NCBI GenBank assembly: GCA_037414955.1
Contig: JBBEWH010000085.1
Coordinates: forward strand, 1-64,000
Length of the DNA: 64,000 nt
DNA from: Phytohabitans sp037414955
GTDB taxonomy: Bacteria > Actinomycetota > Actinomycetes > Mycobacteriales > Micromonosporaceae
Direction of reading: 5' to 3'
This document shows, piece by piece, positions 1-9,163 of this stretch; the first letter of the stretch is position 1, and each line of letters starts with the position of its first letter. Made by a program: the position numbers and the translations under genes. The notes beneath the pieces are model-generated. The model was not told the DNA's origin. It did not search any database and saw only the letters and a program-made list of their open reading frames with translations.

Positions 1-37
1 CACCCGGGGCGGCGCCCCGTTTCTGCCGGATGGGGGG

Positions 38-84
38 GCCCCTGTAGTCGTTCTACCGACTACGGGGACGCCCTGATCATGGGG
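38..84. repeat. Palindromic element A, left arm truncated
   Basis: The right arm (GGGACGCCCTGATCATGGGG) and the loop-proximal stem are present. The outer part of the left arm is missing and is replaced by a G-run. It supplies the CCATGA stop context of the DUF3097 gene on the minus strand. Confidence 0.8.
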
Positions 85-877
85 TCGTGACGAAGTCGAT
101 CAGGCGCTCCATCGCGTTGATCAAGGGCGTCTCGACGTGCTGGAAGCCATCCACGGTGGACAGGATCCGGCGCCACATCTCGGCCGGCTCGGCCACCCCC
201 AGCGCCCGGCACACGCCCTCTTTCCACGGCTGACCCGGCGGGATCACCGGCCACGCCTCGATGCCGAGCCGGGCCGGCTTCACCGCCTGCCACACGTCGA
301 CGTACGGGTGGCCGGTGACCAGCACGTAGGGCGACGTGACCGCGGCGACCAGCCGGCTCTCCTTAGAACCGGGCACCAGGTGGTCGACGAGCACGCCCAA
401 CCGCCGCCCCGGCCCCGGCTCGAACTCCCGCACCGCGTCGGCCAGTGCGTCGATGCCGTCGAGCGGCTCCACCACCACACCCTCGATGCGCAGGTCGTCG
501 CCCCAGATCCGCTCCACCAGGGCGGCGTCGTGGATACCCTCGACCCAGATGCGGCTGGCGCGCGCCACCCGCGCCCGCACCCCGTCGACCGCGACCGACC
601 CGGATGCCGTGCGCCGCCGCGGCGCCGGACCGGACGGCGCCGCCGGCTTGCGCAGCGTCACCGGCTGCCCGTCGAGCAGGAACGCGGCCGGCGCCAACGG
701 GAAGTTGCGCCGCTTGCCGTGCCGGTCTTCCAGCACGACGGCGCCGAACTCGAAGCCCACCACGGCGCCGCAGAAGCCGGAGTCGGCGTCCTCCACCACC
801 AGGTCGAGCTCCGCGTCGACCTGCGCAATCGTCTTACGGCGACGCCAGTCGCCCGCCAACACGTCCTCCCCATACAT
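77..877 (-). CDS. DUF3097 family protein
   Basis: A 266-residue protein of a conserved actinobacterial family with no experimentally settled role. Recognised from the central stretch SRIWVEGIHDAALVERIWG followed by VVVEPLDGID and LGVLVDHLVPGSKESR. The family has been described as TOPRIM-like, but I cannot confirm that from sequence. It starts with ATG at 877 (MYGEDVLAGDW), typical for the family, and is full length. The stop codon (TGA at 77-79) lies inside a copy of palindromic element A. It is divergent from the hypothetical gene at 967. Confidence 0.85.
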   Translation of the reverse strand: MYGEDVLAGDWRRRKTIAQVDAELDLVVEDADSGFCGAVVGFEFGAVVLEDRHGKRRNFPLAPAAFLLDGQPVTLRKPAAPSGPAPRRRTASGSVAVDGVRARVARASRIWVEGIHDAALVERIWGDDLRIEGVVVEPLDGIDALADAVREFEPGPGRRLGVLVDHLVPGSKESRLVAAVTSPYVLVTGHPYVDVWQAVKPARLGIEAWPVIPPGQPWKEGVCRALGVAEPAEMWRRILSTVDGFQHVETPLINAMERLIDFVTTP

Positions 878-966
878 GGTTCCGGACGGTAGCGCCGTGG
901 GCGCGGCGGACCACGCAGACGCGCCGCACCCGAGACAGGGCAGCGGTCAGCACGTACTCTTGCCGC

Positions 967-1752
967 ATGTCTTCCGCAGCAGCGGCGACGTTGGTAGCGC
1001 GCCGGTCGAGCCGGTTCGTGGCCTGGGTGCGCGCGTGGCGCGCCGGCCTCGTGCCGTTCGACGAGGTGGCCGACGAGATCGCGGGCGACGAGGAGCACCT
1101 CGTGGCCGACGCCCCCGGCACCTGGACCGACGTGCCGCTCGGCGCCGCGCTGCCGACACTGTCCAAACTGACGCCCGACGAGATCCGGCTGGCGCTGCCC
1201 GCACCCGGCGACCCGCGCGGGTTGCCCGCGGCCGGGGCGTTCACCGGCGCGGCCCTGCTCGCCGGCGAGGCCGTGGTGGCCCGCGGGCTGGGCCTCATTC
1301 CCGAGGTGCGCAGCCACACCTCCGGCTCGGGGATGACCTTCGAGACCGTGCTCTGGCGGGTCCACCCGCTGCCGGACGGGCCACTGCCGGCCGGCGATCC
1401 CACCGCCGCCGAGGCCGAGGCCGACCTGTCCACGGCGCTGGCCGAGGCCACCGCCACGCTCACCCGGCTCGACATCGCCCAGTGGCGGCCCGAGCTGGCC
1501 GGCGCGCTGGCGGCCATCCGCCGGCCGGACGCCGGCATCGACCTGCCGCCCGGCTTCGAGCCGCGGGCCCGGCGACTGTTCGCCCGGGCGACCGTGCTCG
1601 ACCGGGTGCTCGCACTGGCCGAGCACGCCGCACCCGGCGGCGCGGTGAACGGATACGAGGCACAGCAGCGCGACGCCGCCCTCCGCCCCCTGATGACGGC
1701 CTGCCGCCGCGCCCTCGTCGCCGCCTGCAACTCCCCCCTCCGCCCCGAATAA
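967..1752 (+). CDS. Conserved hypothetical protein
   Basis: 261 residues, start ATG at 967. I do not recognise a domain. The protein is Ala/Leu/Pro-rich, soluble and without signal peptide or membrane segments. It has an acidic N-terminal half (FDEVADEIAGDEEHLVADAP) and a helical C-terminal half ending AACNSPLRPE. Codon use is strongly GC3-biased like its neighbours, so it is a real gene. It is divergent from DUF3097 with about 90 bp between start codons, so the two probably share a promoter region. Confidence 0.7.
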   Translation: MSSAAAATLVARRSSRFVAWVRAWRAGLVPFDEVADEIAGDEEHLVADAPGTWTDVPLGAALPTLSKLTPDEIRLALPAPGDPRGLPAAGAFTGAALLAGEAVVARGLGLIPEVRSHTSGSGMTFETVLWRVHPLPDGPLPAGDPTAAEAEADLSTALAEATATLTRLDIAQWRPELAGALAAIRRPDAGIDLPPGFEPRARRLFARATVLDRVLALAEHAAPGGAVNGYEAQQRDAALRPLMTACRRALVAACNSPLRPE

Positions 1753-1824
1753 CCCCTTTCCAGGATCAGGGCGCGTCCGTCAAGCAGCCATAACGCAATG
1801 CCCGTTTGCCCCCCGGCGGGGGCC

Positions 1825-1860
1825 GCCCGCCGTTCAGGCCCTGCCCGCCGTTCAGGCCCT
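1825..1860. repeat. 18-bp tandem direct repeat (x2)
   Basis: Two exact copies of GCCCGCCGTTCAGGCCCT lie directly next to a family C palindrome. The start of a third copy (GCCCGCCG) merges into that palindrome at 1861. Confidence 0.85.
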
Positions 1861-1867
1861 GCCCGCC

Positions 1868-1945
1868 GATCAAGGGCTCCGGCACATGGTTTGATCTCGG
1901 ATCCAGGTGCCCGAGCCCTTGATCGACGTGGTTCTCCTTGATCGG
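1868..1945. repeat. Palindromic element C, copy 1
   Basis: The inner palindrome reads GATCAAGGGCTCCGGCAC...GTGCCCGAGCCCTTGATC with a central loop around TTTGATCTC. It is followed by the outer right arm CGTGGTTCTCCTTGATC. The matching outer left arm is absent here but present in copy 2 (11117-11200). Confidence 0.8.
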
Positions 1946-2017
1946 CGCGGCGCGGCGGCGAGATGACGCTCCACGCCGACCAGACGGCGTGCCGGTTCCT
2001 GGTCGGTTCCTGGTGGT

Positions 2018-2066
2018 GAATCTTGACGAGAAACGGTCCGAATCGCACCGTTTCTCGTCAAGATTC
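2018..2066. repeat. Perfect 20-bp inverted repeat (hairpin D)
   Basis: GAATCTTGACGAGAAACGGT is followed after a 9-nt loop by its exact reverse complement. It occurs once in the window. It lies in a gene-poor stretch (1753-2619) and is not obviously attached to a gene end. Confidence 0.85.
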
Positions 2067-2240
2067 GCATCGGGGGTGGGCGCTGCGGAGACTAGCGCCG
2101 GGCCGCCTACCGCGCCACATTTGTTGCAATTCTCCCAACAAAGACTCCAACGTTTCGGGGCAGCGCCAACCCACTCTTATGTGTTACCAATCAAGGGTTA
2201 TTCTCGATCGACGTAAGAGGGCGGCAGAGCCGTGCGGTAA

Positions 2241-2545
2241 CACGCATTCACAGATGAGACGAAGGAGCACGGATTCGTCATGGTCACCGCACTGGTGCCA
2301 TCAACAAAGTTGGCGTCTGCCCGCCAATCGATAAGATCGCTCATCATGCCCAGGCAAGCGCCGGATCCACTTCCACAAGGATGGCAACGGGCGCCGTAAG
2401 CCAGACAAAGCCGCGCGGGGTGCCCGCCTGGCTAGGCTGGTCACTGACCTTGCGGAACTCGATGTAGCGCGCCTCGTGCCGGAGACTGAGGACTTCGCGC
2501 TCACGTTCGACAAGAGGCGGTCACTGGCGAACGCGCGTGAGCGAC
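2241..2545 (+). pseudogene. Eroded short hypothetical gene, frameshifted
   Basis: Reading from 2244, one frame gives AFTDETKEHGFVMVTALVPS and KLASARQSIRSLIMPRQ. After one extra base near 2358 the next frame gives RRIHFHKDGNGRRK, then LARLVTDLAELDVARLVPET and FALTFDKRRSLANARER. Joined, these resemble a widespread small actinobacterial protein of unknown function (about 150 aa). That family resemblance is from memory. There is no start codon, a central segment seems deleted after GRRK, and the C-terminus dissolves into unrelated sequence. Its codon GC bias is weaker than that of neighbours. Confidence 0.5.
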
Positions 2546-2619
2546 CTTATCACCGAGGTGCGGAAGGTGTGAGCTGCCGCCGCCACCCCCGTCAACCACA
2601 AGCCCTGATCATGAAGGGG

Positions 2620-3398
2620 TTAGATTTCGTCGAGGAGGTCGACGACGGAATTGACGATGCGCGATGGACGATAGGGATAGCGATGGGCCTCGACGCGCGA
2701 ACTGATGCCGGTCAGCACCAGAATCGTTTCCAGGCCGGCCTCGAGCCCGCACAGCACGTCGGTGTCCATCCGGTCGCCGATCATCGCGGTGGTCTCGGAG
2801 TGCGCCTCGATGGTGTTGAGCGCCGACCGCATCATCATCGGATTGGGCTTGCCCACGAAGTACGGCTCGACGCCGGTCGCCTTGGAGATCATGGCGGCCA
2901 CCGAGCCGGCCGCCGGCAGCGCGCCCTCGGTGGACGGCCCGGTGGGGTCGGGGTTGGTGCAGATGAACCGGGCGCCGCCGTTGATCAGCCGGACCGCCTT
3001 GGTGATCGCCTCGAAGCTGTACGTCCGGGTCTCGCCCAGTACCACGTAGTCCGGCGCGAAGTCGGTGAGGATGTAGCCGACCGCGTGCATCGCGGTGGTC
3101 AGCCCGGCCTCCCCGATCACGTACGCCGTGCCGCCCGGCCGCTGGTCCGCGAGGAACTGGGCGGTGGCGAGCGCGGCGGTCCAGATCGCGTGCTCGGGCA
3201 CCTCGAAGCCCATCCGGGTCAGCCGGGCCTGCAGGTCGCGCGGCGTGTAGATGGAGTTGTTGGTCAGGATCAGGAACGGCTTGCCGGACGCGCGCAGCCG
3301 GTTGACGAACTCGGTGGCGCCGGGCACCGGCTGGCCCTCGTGCACCAGCACGCCGTCCATGTCGGTCAGCCAGCTCTCGACCGGCTTACGGCGGTCTG

Positions 3399-3402
<4 letters not shown>
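2620..3402 (-). CDS. HAD-IIA family hydrolase (NagD-like)
   Basis: 260-residue haloacid-dehalogenase-type phosphatase of subfamily IIA. Motif I is LTDMDGVLVHEG (nucleophile Asp and acid Asp near residues 14 and 16), motif II lies in ILTNNS, the Lys is in GKPNPMMM, and the Mg site is MIGDRMDTDV. The substrate is unknown; relatives act on nucleoside or sugar phosphates. The GTG start at 3402 overlaps the hemH stop by 4 bp (GTGA), so it is translated as the last gene of the fabG-fabI-hemH operon. An upstream in-frame extension is just hemH read out of frame. Confidence 0.85.
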
Positions 3403-4388
<986 letters not shown>

Positions 4389-4471
4389 GCCCCTATCCTG
4401 CCTTCTCGCGGCCGGCGGCGCGGCACCGCCCGTCAGCGCCGCGACCACCGCGGCGGCCGGGCCGGGACCCG

Positions 4472-5239
4472 CTACGCCCCGACGGCGTGGAACCCCCCGT
4501 CGACGTGGACGATCTCACCCGTGGTGGCCGGGAACCAGTCGGACAGCAGGGCCAGGCAGGCCTTGGCCGCCGACTCCTGGTCCGCGAGGTCCCAGCCGAG
4601 CGGCGCGCGCTTGACCCACTCATCTTCGAACTGGTCGAACCCGGGGATCGACTTGGCCGCCATCGTGCGCAGCGGGCCGGCCGAGACCAGGTTGCTGCGG
4701 ATCCCCTGGCGACCGAGGTGCAGCGCCAGGTAGCGGGACGCCGACTCCAGGCCCGCCTTGGCCACACCCATCCAGTCGTACACCGGCCACGCGAGCTGCG
4801 CGTCGAAGGTCAGGCCGACGAACGCGCCGCCCGGTCCCATCAGCGGCAGCACCGCCGAGGCCAGGGCTTTATAGGAGTACGTGGACACGTGCAGCGCCGT
4901 CGCCACGTCTTCCCACGGCGCCGTCATGAAGCCGCCGCCGAGGCAGCTCTGCGGCGCGAAGCCGATGGAGTGCACCACGCCGTCGAGCCCGTCGACGTGC
5001 GCGCGCACCTGGTCGGCGAGGCCGGCGAGCTGCTCCGCGTTCTGCACGTCGAGCTCGATGACCGGTGCCGGGGCGGGCAGCCGCTTGGCGATCCGCTCGA
5101 CCAGCGACAGCCGGCCGAAGCCGGTGAGCACGACCGTCGCGCCCTGCTCCTGCGCGAGCTTGGCGACCGAGAACGCGATCGACTGGTCGGTGATGATGCC
5201 GGTGACGAGCAGCCGCTTGCCGGCCAGCAGTCCAGACAA
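4472..5239 (-). CDS. fabI: Enoyl-ACP reductase (InhA/FabI type)
   Basis: 255-residue SDR-fold NADH-dependent enoyl-ACP reductase of type II fatty acid synthesis. It has GKRLLVTGIITDQSIAFSVA at the nucleotide site, DGVVHSIGFAP, a Tyr-x6-Lys pair in VYDWMGVAKAGLES, and SAGPLRTMAAKSIPGF in the substrate loop, all typical of InhA. The start is chosen as TTG at 5239: GGAGGG lies 6 nt upstream and the protein then opens LSGLLAGKRLLVTG like its homologues. An upstream ATG at 5284 would read through a duplicated fabG tail. It sits 75 bp after fabG and before hemH. Confidence 0.92.
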   Translation of the reverse strand: MSGLLAGKRLLVTGIITDQSIAFSVAKLAQEQGATVVLTGFGRLSLVERIAKRLPAPAPVIELDVQNAEQLAGLADQVRAHVDGLDGVVHSIGFAPQSCLGGGFMTAPWEDVATALHVSTYSYKALASAVLPLMGPGGAFVGLTFDAQLAWPVYDWMGVAKAGLESASRYLALHLGRQGIRSNLVSAGPLRTMAAKSIPGFDQFEDEWVKRAPLGWDLADQESAAKACLALLSDWFPATTGEIVHVDGGFHAVGA

Positions 5240-5258
5240 CGTGAACCCTCCGTCAGTT

Positions 5259-5301
5259 AGTGCCCCATACCTCAGTGACATCACAGCCGCCGTCGACCGG
5301 G
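5259..5301. repeat. Imperfect duplicate of the fabG 3' end
   Basis: AGTGCCCCATAC followed by CGCCGTCGACCGGG occurs here and again at 5317-5347, where it encodes the real FabG C-terminus (PVDGGLGMGH and stop). The copy in the fabG-fabI spacer carries a different segment of about 17 nt between the two blocks. It looks like a partial tandem duplication. Confidence 0.75.
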
Positions 5302-5314
5302 CCTCCGTACGGAC

Positions 5315-6019
5315 CTAGTGCCCCATACCCAGACCGCCGTCGACCGGGATGACCGCGCCGGAGATGTATCCGGCACCGTCGCCGGCCAGCCAGGTCACCA
5401 CGCCGGCCACCTCGTCGGCGGCGCCGAACCGCCCGGCCGGGATGGCCTTCAGGTACTCGGCCTTGCGCTCCTCGGGCAGCGCCGCGGTCATGTCGGTCTC
5501 GACGAAGCCGGGCGCCACCACGTTGGCCGTGATGTTACGGGTGCCGAGCTCCCGGGTGATCGACCGGGCGACGCCGACCAGGCCGGCCTTGCTCGCCGCG
5601 TAGTTCACCTGGCCCGCCGACCCGTACAGCCCGACGACCGACGAGATGAAGATCATGCGGCCCCACTTGGCGCGGAGCATCAGCTTCGCGGCCCGCCGGG
5701 CGACCCGGAAGGCGCCGGTGAGGTTCGTGTCGAGGACCCGGGTGAACTGCTCCTCGGACATCCGCAGCAGCAGCGTGTCGTCGGTGATGCCCGCGTTGGC
5801 GATCAGCACCTCGACCGGCCCCAGCTCGGCCTCGACCGTCGCGAACGCCGCGTCGACGGACGCCGCGTCGGTGATGTCGCACTGGACGCCGAACAGACCG
5901 TCGGGCGCACCCGATCCGCGGTGCGTGACCGCCACCCGGTCGCCCTGCTTGGCGAACGCCTGCGCGATCGCCAGCCCGATCCCCCGGTTGCCGCCGGTCA
6001 CCAGCACGGTGCGCGCCAT
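5315..6019 (-). CDS. fabG: 3-oxoacyl-ACP reductase (MabA/FabG)
   Basis: 234-residue short-chain dehydrogenase that reduces 3-ketoacyl-ACP with NADPH. The cofactor motif is TGGNRGIGLA (residues 9-18), then NAG in IANAGIT, the catalytic Ser in FISSVVGLYG, and YAASK (Tyr-x3-Lys), ending in PVDGGLGMGH. ATG at 6019 is preceded by AGGGGG. It is first gene of the fabG-fabI-hemH-HAD operon, and is divergent from the sensor kinase at 6130 across a 110-bp promoter region. Confidence 0.93.
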   Translation of the reverse strand: MARTVLVTGGNRGIGLAIAQAFAKQGDRVAVTHRGSGAPDGLFGVQCDITDAASVDAAFATVEAELGPVEVLIANAGITDDTLLLRMSEEQFTRVLDTNLTGAFRVARRAAKLMLRAKWGRMIFISSVVGLYGSAGQVNYAASKAGLVGVARSITRELGTRNITANVVAPGFVETDMTAALPEERKAEYLKAIPAGRFGAADEVAGVVTWLAGDGAGYISGAVIPVDGGLGMGH

Positions 6020-6129
6020 CAGACCCCCTACCTCGTCGTTCGCCTGCCGCACAGACCATACCGGGGTACGACATCGCGGTAGTACCGTGGCGGGACGTCG
6101 CTGTCGGTGGCGCGTCGTAGCCTTCGGTC

Positions 6130-7356
6130 GTGAGGTCGTTCGCGCGCGGGGCCTGGCGGGGCCTGCGCCGTTTCCTGGCCGGGCCGGAATATCCCCCGGT
6201 CCGGCTGCCGCGCGGGCGGGCCTGGCTGGCGAGCGCCGGCGTACTGCTGCTGATCGCGCTGGCGGCGGTCACCGCGCAGGGCCTGGTCGATGGCCGGCGC
6301 CTGCCCATGCTCAGCTCGATCACGCTGGCGCTGCTGGCGGTCGCGCCGCTGCCGTTCCTGCTGAGCCGGCCGCTGGTCGCGGCGCGGCTCGTGGTGCTGG
6401 GCGAGTTCTTCGGCACGTTCAACCGCGAGCCCGACGAGGCGTGGCCGTGGGCGCCGGTCCAGGTGCTCGTCATCATCCTGGTGCTGCTGGTGGTGGCCGC
6501 CCGGGTCGACCGCCCGGTCCTGGTGTGGTTCGGGCTGTTCAGCCTCATCCCGGTGTGGATCTTCGTGCGGCCCCACAACGTGGCCGGCATCACGCTGCTG
6601 TTCGCGGCCCTGCTGATCGTCGGCGACCTGCTCGGACGCACCGCGCGCATCCAGCGGGCACTCGCCGAGCAGTCCCGCGCGCTCGCCGAGCAGTCCGAGA
6701 TCAGCGAGCTGGAGAAGGCGCGCCGGGCGGTGCTGGAGGAGCGCGCCCGCATCGCCCGCGAGCTGCACGACGTGGTCGCCCACCACATGTCCATGATCGC
6801 CGTGCGGGCGGAGACCGCGCCCTACCGGTTGGCGGAGCTGCCCGACCCGGTGCGTGAGGAGTTCACCGGCATCGCCGGCGCGGCGCGCGGCGCGCTCACC
6901 GACATGCGCCGCCTGCTGGGCGTGTTGCGCAGCGAGGGCGCCGATCCGCCGAAGGCGCCGCAGCCGGGCCTGCCCGACGTGCCCGAGCTGGTGGCGAACG
7001 CCCAGCAGGCCGGGGTCACCGCCACGCTCGACGTGGCCGGCGGGCCGGATCCGCCCGAGGCGGTCGGCCTGGCGGCGTACCGGATCGTGCAGGAAGCCCT
7101 CGCGAACGCGAGCCGGCACGCGCCGGGCGCGGCCGTGCGGGTCGAGATCAGGCCGTGGCGCCAGCAGCTCTTCGTGCGGATCCATAATGGGCCGGCGGCG
7201 CAGCCGCCAGCCGGCCGCGCGCCCGGCACCGGTCACGGGCTGGCCGGGATGCGCGAGCGCACGGGGCTGCTCGGCGGCGAGTTCGCCGCCGGACCGACCG
7301 GCGAGGGCGGGTTCGAGGTCGAGGCACGATTGCCGTACCACGCGGGAGGGCCATGA
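6130..7356 (+). CDS. Sensor histidine kinase (NarL/LuxR-type partner)
   Basis: 408 residues. Four to five hydrophobic segments lie in the first about 180 residues, followed by a coiled linker (RALAEQSRALAEQSEISELEKA). The HisKA_3 dimerisation box is ERARIARELHDVVAHHMSM with the phospho-acceptor His in LHD. The HATPase_c region has YRIVQEALANASRHA (N box) and GHGLAGMRERTGLLGG (G box). The input signal is unknown and there is no large extracellular sensor domain, which suggests a membrane-embedded sensor. GTG start at 6130. The stop overlaps the response regulator start by 4 bp. Confidence 0.92.
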   Translation: MRSFARGAWRGLRRFLAGPEYPPVRLPRGRAWLASAGVLLLIALAAVTAQGLVDGRRLPMLSSITLALLAVAPLPFLLSRPLVAARLVVLGEFFGTFNREPDEAWPWAPVQVLVIILVLLVVAARVDRPVLVWFGLFSLIPVWIFVRPHNVAGITLLFAALLIVGDLLGRTARIQRALAEQSRALAEQSEISELEKARRAVLEERARIARELHDVVAHHMSMIAVRAETAPYRLAELPDPVREEFTGIAGAARGALTDMRRLLGVLRSEGADPPKAPQPGLPDVPELVANAQQAGVTATLDVAGGPDPPEAVGLAAYRIVQEALANASRHAPGAAVRVEIRPWRQQLFVRIHNGPAAQPPAGRAPGTGHGLAGMRERTGLLGGEFAAGPTGEGGFEVEARLPYHAGGP

Positions 7357-8021
7357 TCCGGGTACTGATCGCGGACGACCAGGCGATGGTGCGGCAGGGC
7401 TTCGGCGCGCTGCTGGCCGCCCAGCCCGACCTGCTCGTGGTCGGCGACGCGGCGAACGGCGCCGACGCGGTCACCGCCGCCCGCCGGCTCGACCCCGACG
7501 TGGTGCTCATGGACGTGCGCATGCCGGTGCTCGACGGGCTCGCCGCGACCCGGCGCCTCATCGGCGACCGCCCGCCGGGGCACGAGCGACCACGGGTGCT
7601 CATCCTGACCACGTTCGACCTCGACGACTACGTCTACGAGGCGCTGCGGGCCGGCGCCAGCGGGTTCCTGCTCAAGGACGCGCCGGCCGCCGACCTGGTG
7701 CACGCGGTGCGGGTCGTGGCGTCCGGCGAGGCGCTGCTCGCGCCGTCGGTGACGCGGCGGCTGATCGCCGAATTCGCCGCCCGGCCCACCCGCGAGCGGC
7801 CGCGCCCGTCCGCGCTGAACGCGCTCACCCCGCGCGAGACCGACGTGCTGCGGCTGATCGCACGTGGACGGTCCAATCAGGAGATCGCCACCGACCTGGT
7901 GGTGGCCGAGCAGACCGTGAAGACCCACGTCGGGCGGATCCTGGCCAAGCTGGACCTGCGCGACCGGGCCCAGGCGGTGGTGCTGGCGTACGAGACCGGG
8001 CTGGTCGCCGCCGGCGAATAG
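7353..8021 (+). CDS. LuxR/NarL-family response regulator
   Basis: 222 residues. The receiver domain has acidic pocket ADDQ near residues 7-8, phospho-Asp in VVLMDVRMPVLDG, Thr in LTTFDLDDY and Lys in LLKDAP. The C-terminal LuxR helix-turn-helix is LTPRETDVLRLIARGRSNQE then VVAEQTVKTHVGRILAKLDL. It is translationally coupled (ATGA) to the kinase upstream, so the pair forms one two-component system. Targets are unknown. A copy of element A lies 22 bp after the stop. Confidence 0.94.
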   Translation: MIRVLIADDQAMVRQGFGALLAAQPDLLVVGDAANGADAVTAARRLDPDVVLMDVRMPVLDGLAATRRLIGDRPPGHERPRVLILTTFDLDDYVYEALRAGASGFLLKDAPAADLVHAVRVVASGEALLAPSVTRRLIAEFAARPTRERPRPSALNALTPRETDVLRLIARGRSNQEIATDLVVAEQTVKTHVGRILAKLDLRDRAQAVVLAYETGLVAAGE

Positions 8022-8042
8022 CCCGGTCCCCCGTGTGCTTCT

Positions 8043-8103
8043 CCCCATGATCAAGGCGTCCCTCACGTCGTTCTAGCGAGGTGAGGGACGCCTTGATCAT
8101 GGG
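8043..8103. repeat. Palindromic element A, intact copy
   Basis: CATGATCAAGGCGTCCCTCA, then a short loop, then its near-perfect complement TGAGGGACGCCTTGATCATG. It lies between the response regulator stop and the next gene on the same strand, where it may act as a transcription terminator. Confidence 0.92.
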
Positions 8104-8113
8104 ATCGTGCCCG

Positions 8114-8147
8114 CTTACCTGTAGCTCCGTGTTACCTGTAGCTCCGT
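8114..8147. promoter_or_regulatory. 17-bp tandem direct repeat upstream of hydrolase
   Basis: TTACCTGTAGCTCCGT occurs twice in direct orientation with 17-bp periodicity. It is about 70 bp upstream of the ATG at 8216, a position that would suit a regulator binding site. No matching regulator is recognised. Confidence 0.45.
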
Positions 8148-8215
8148 GGTAGCACGCGGAAGTGCGCTCCGCGGCGGGACGCCCGTGCGGCCACCTTGGA
8201 CACACGCTGGTGGGC

Positions 8216-9163
8216 ATGCTCCGGTACGCCATCGCGGTCAGCACGCTGACCCTCGCCCTCTCCCCCACGCCGCTGCCGACCGCGGCGACGCCCCTCGTCA
8301 CGTACCCGGTCGGCGACGTCACGACCGCGGACCGCATCGTCGTGTACGTGCCCGGTGTCGGCACGGAGCCGGGCGACCTGGCGCGCCCGGCCCGCGCGCT
8401 GCACGCCGCCACCGGGGTCCCGGTGGTGGCGTGGCTGGGCTACCACCCGCCCGACGGCCTCGGCCCGGAGACCGCGCGCGAGCGCCGGGCCCGCGCGGGC
8501 GTGGCGTCCCTTGTGGAGTACGTCGACAGCCTCCCACCCACCGCCACGGTGACCCTGGTCGGCCACAGCTACGGCGCGCTGGTGATCGGGCTCGCGGCCG
8601 CGCGGCTGCCGGACACGGTCACCGATGTGGTCGCTCTCGGCGCCCCCGGCATGGGCGCCGACCGGGTCGCCGACCTACACACCCGGGCCCGGGTGTGGGC
8701 CGCTGAGGCGCCCGACGACTGGATCCACTGGGTGCCGTCGGTGCGGCTGCTCGGCCTCGGCCACGGCGTCCGCCCGTCCGACCCCGACTTCGGCGCCCAG
8801 GCGCTGCCGACCCGCGCCGGTGTCGGCGGCCACGACGGCTACCTGGCCCCCCACTCCCCCACTCTCGCGGCCCTGGCGGCGATCGCGACGGGCGCAGCCG
8901 ACGTGCCGGACCCCGCGGCCACGGCGAACCCATCGGAGGCGGCGGGCGCGACCGGCGCGACCGAGGCGGCGGGCACGGCAAGCACGACCGGCGCGACCGG
9001 CGCGACCGGCGCGGCAGGCGCGAGCGGCGCGGCAGGCGCGAGCGGCGCGGCAGGCGCGAGCGGCGCGGCAGGCGCGAGCGGCGCGGCAGGCGCGAGCGGC
9101 GCGGCAGGCGCGGCGATGACGACGGGCCTGCCGGGGGCGGCGGGCGGGGCGGGTGCGTCATGA
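8216..9163 (+). CDS. Secreted alpha/beta hydrolase (DUF1023-like) with Ala/Gly/Ser tail
   Basis: 315 residues from ATG at 8216. A signal-peptide-like N-terminus (LRYAIAVSTLTLALSPTPLP) is followed by an alpha/beta-hydrolase core with nucleophile elbow LVGHSYGALV (near residue 120) and a likely catalytic His in GGHDGYLAPHSP. This matches the DUF1023 type found in actinobacterial exported hydrolases. After about residue 245 the chain is low complexity, with five tandem GASGAA units encoded by an exact 18-bp repeat at 9017-9106. The stop overlaps the acyltransferase start by 4 bp. The substrate is unknown; an ester or lipid is inferred from the fold. Confidence 0.8.
   Translation: MLRYAIAVSTLTLALSPTPLPTAATPLVTYPVGDVTTADRIVVYVPGVGTEPGDLARPARALHAATGVPVVAWLGYHPPDGLGPETARERRARAGVASLVEYVDSLPPTATVTLVGHSYGALVIGLAAARLPDTVTDVVALGAPGMGADRVADLHTRARVWAAEAPDDWIHWVPSVRLLGLGHGVRPSDPDFGAQALPTRAGVGGHDGYLAPHSPTLAALAAIATGAADVPDPAATANPSEAAGATGATEAAGTASTTGATGATGAAGASGAAGASGAAGASGAAGASGAAGASGAAGAAMTTGLPGAAGGAGAS
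9017..9106 (+). repeat. Five exact 18-bp tandem repeats inside a gene
   Basis: GGCGCGAGCGGCGCGGCA is repeated five times without change and encodes (GASGAA)x5 in the tail of the hydrolase. Perfect identity implies recent slippage expansion, so copy number probably varies between strains. Confidence 0.9.

Noticed and set aside
5240..5284. ATG at 5284 as the fabI start
   Set aside because: The extra residues come from the duplicated fabG tail. The TTG at 5239 has a strong SD and fits homologue length.
9017..9106. CRISPR-like array (five 18-bp repeats)
   Set aside because: There are no spacers and the units are contiguous and in frame within a coding sequence.
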